Source of the DNA: Gammaproteobacteria bacterium
Lineage (GTDB): Bacteria; Pseudomonadota; Gammaproteobacteria; S012-40
Assembly: GCA_919902765.1 (NCBI GenBank)
Contig: CAKKRP010000051.1
Span: 1-42,996 of the forward strand
Reading direction: 5' to 3'
Length of the DNA: 42,996 bases
Position 1 is the first letter of the stretch, and each line of letters starts with the position of its first letter. Below the pieces are notes generated by a model. That model was not told where the DNA came from and ran no database searches. It was given only the letters and a program-made list of their open reading frames with translations. Of this stretch, positions 42,460 through 42,996 are shown one piece after another. Both the position numbers and the translations under genes were made by a program.

Positions 42460-42996
42460 GAGTTACACCAGGGGACGTGGTTGGGCCAAGGCGGGGTATC
42501 ATAGCATTGTCGGGGTGGGGGAGAATGTACTTGTGGCTAGGTGGGCTCCAAATATAGAGCATTGCCGAAATTTAATCTGGTGGGACATAATTCAAATCGT
42601 GGGCACCTAATGATTTGCTCGGAAAACTTATTAATATTGATGTAGTCGTTGGGTCGATGCAACTTAACTGGACTCGAGCGGCGTAAAGCATGGCGCAAGT
42701 GGAGTAATGGTTTTATAATCTGCGACAAAGGAGTGGTTATGCGCCAGCGAAGCCTCAGGGTCATGCTAAGGTAACCCCGATTGACTTGCAAGATGGTGTC
42801 TGCCGCAGGAATTGCATCGCTCGCCATCTTCATTTACCAAGCCGGGCGCCAAATGGCGACCACGCGGGTTCGCCTATGTCCGCACCTGCGATAGAAAAAA
42901 ATTGCTTGACATGGCCATCGACCGAAACGACGGACAAGACGCTTCCCGACTTCGGCGCAAAACGTGACTAAGTGATTGATTTAATTAAAAACGCAC
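42460..42996. other. Terminal intergenic DNA, no gene recognised
   Basis: The last 540 bp contain only short frames (for example 42537-42833 minus and 42786-42971 plus) that show no family motif, no convincing ribosome-binding site and unusual residue composition. The DNA is less GC-rich than the preceding gene. No repeat or RNA gene was recognised. Confidence 0.35.

Noticed and set aside
42537-42833. Minus-strand frame of 98 residues at the right edge
   Set aside because: No recognisable family, an unremarkable start region, and residue composition like translated non-coding DNA.

Overview
The window looks like chromosomal DNA of a gammaproteobacterium. It carries priA, a divergent rpiA/ilvA pair, ccoG, a DUF2905 gene and many envelope lipoproteins. 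I cannot name the species. No rRNA, tRNA, CRISPR array, transposase or phage gene was recognised.

Layout. 1-309: the 5' part of an RMD1/YagE-family (DUF155) gene broken by an in-frame stop. 310-775: an intergenic stretch with several DnaA-box matches. 776-2977: priA. 3225-3941: an S51 peptidase-like gene. 4006-8949: a small lipoprotein, a free-standing FTP/PepSY propeptide protein and a large secreted M4 metalloprotease with a CTERM-type tail. 9103-14661: a large lipoprotein, a NarL-type response regulator, a PAQR/hemolysin III membrane protein, a periplasmic alpha-carbonic anhydrase and a pentapeptide-repeat protein.

14882-28695 is the main discovery. A LuxR-type receptor gene faces a LuxI-type acyl-homoserine-lactone synthase gene. 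Behind luxI, on the same strand, runs a tightly coupled 14-gene operon. It encodes two hotdog dehydratase-like proteins, an acyl carrier protein, a KAS III-like synthase, two SDR proteins, a fused double ketosynthase, a thioesterase, a small helical protein, an ABC exporter of the LolCDE/MacB type, a LolA-like periplasmic protein, an outer-membrane beta-barrel and an Sfp-type phosphopantetheinyl transferase. Two near-identical 16-bp lux boxes, CTGTCAGATCTGACAG and CTGTCAGATCTGTCAG, lie upstream of the first gene and of luxI. Each sits at the same distance from a -10-like hexamer. The simplest reading is a quorum-sensing-controlled type II fatty acid/polyketide pathway whose lipid product is carried to the outer membrane by its own Lol-like route. 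Three enzyme steps (KS, KR, DH) each combine an apparently active and an apparently degenerate partner. This resembles the KS-CLF and DH-DH pairs of aryl polyene pathways, but the ammonia-lyase, adenylate-ligase and MMPL genes of those clusters are absent.

29069-42459: an MFS transporter; a MotA/ExbB-like protein with a partner that joins a MotB/ExbD-like membrane helix to a von Willebrand A domain; DUF2905 and rpiA; ilvA; an orphan ParA-type ATPase; a membrane-bound diguanylate cyclase; a ccoG operon with a lipoprotein cytochrome c; and a large membrane protein fused to a spermidine-synthase-like domain. A dispersed GC-rich palindromic repeat occurs twice in good form (30339-30391 and 37396-37446) and probably twice in decayed form near 13.1 kb.
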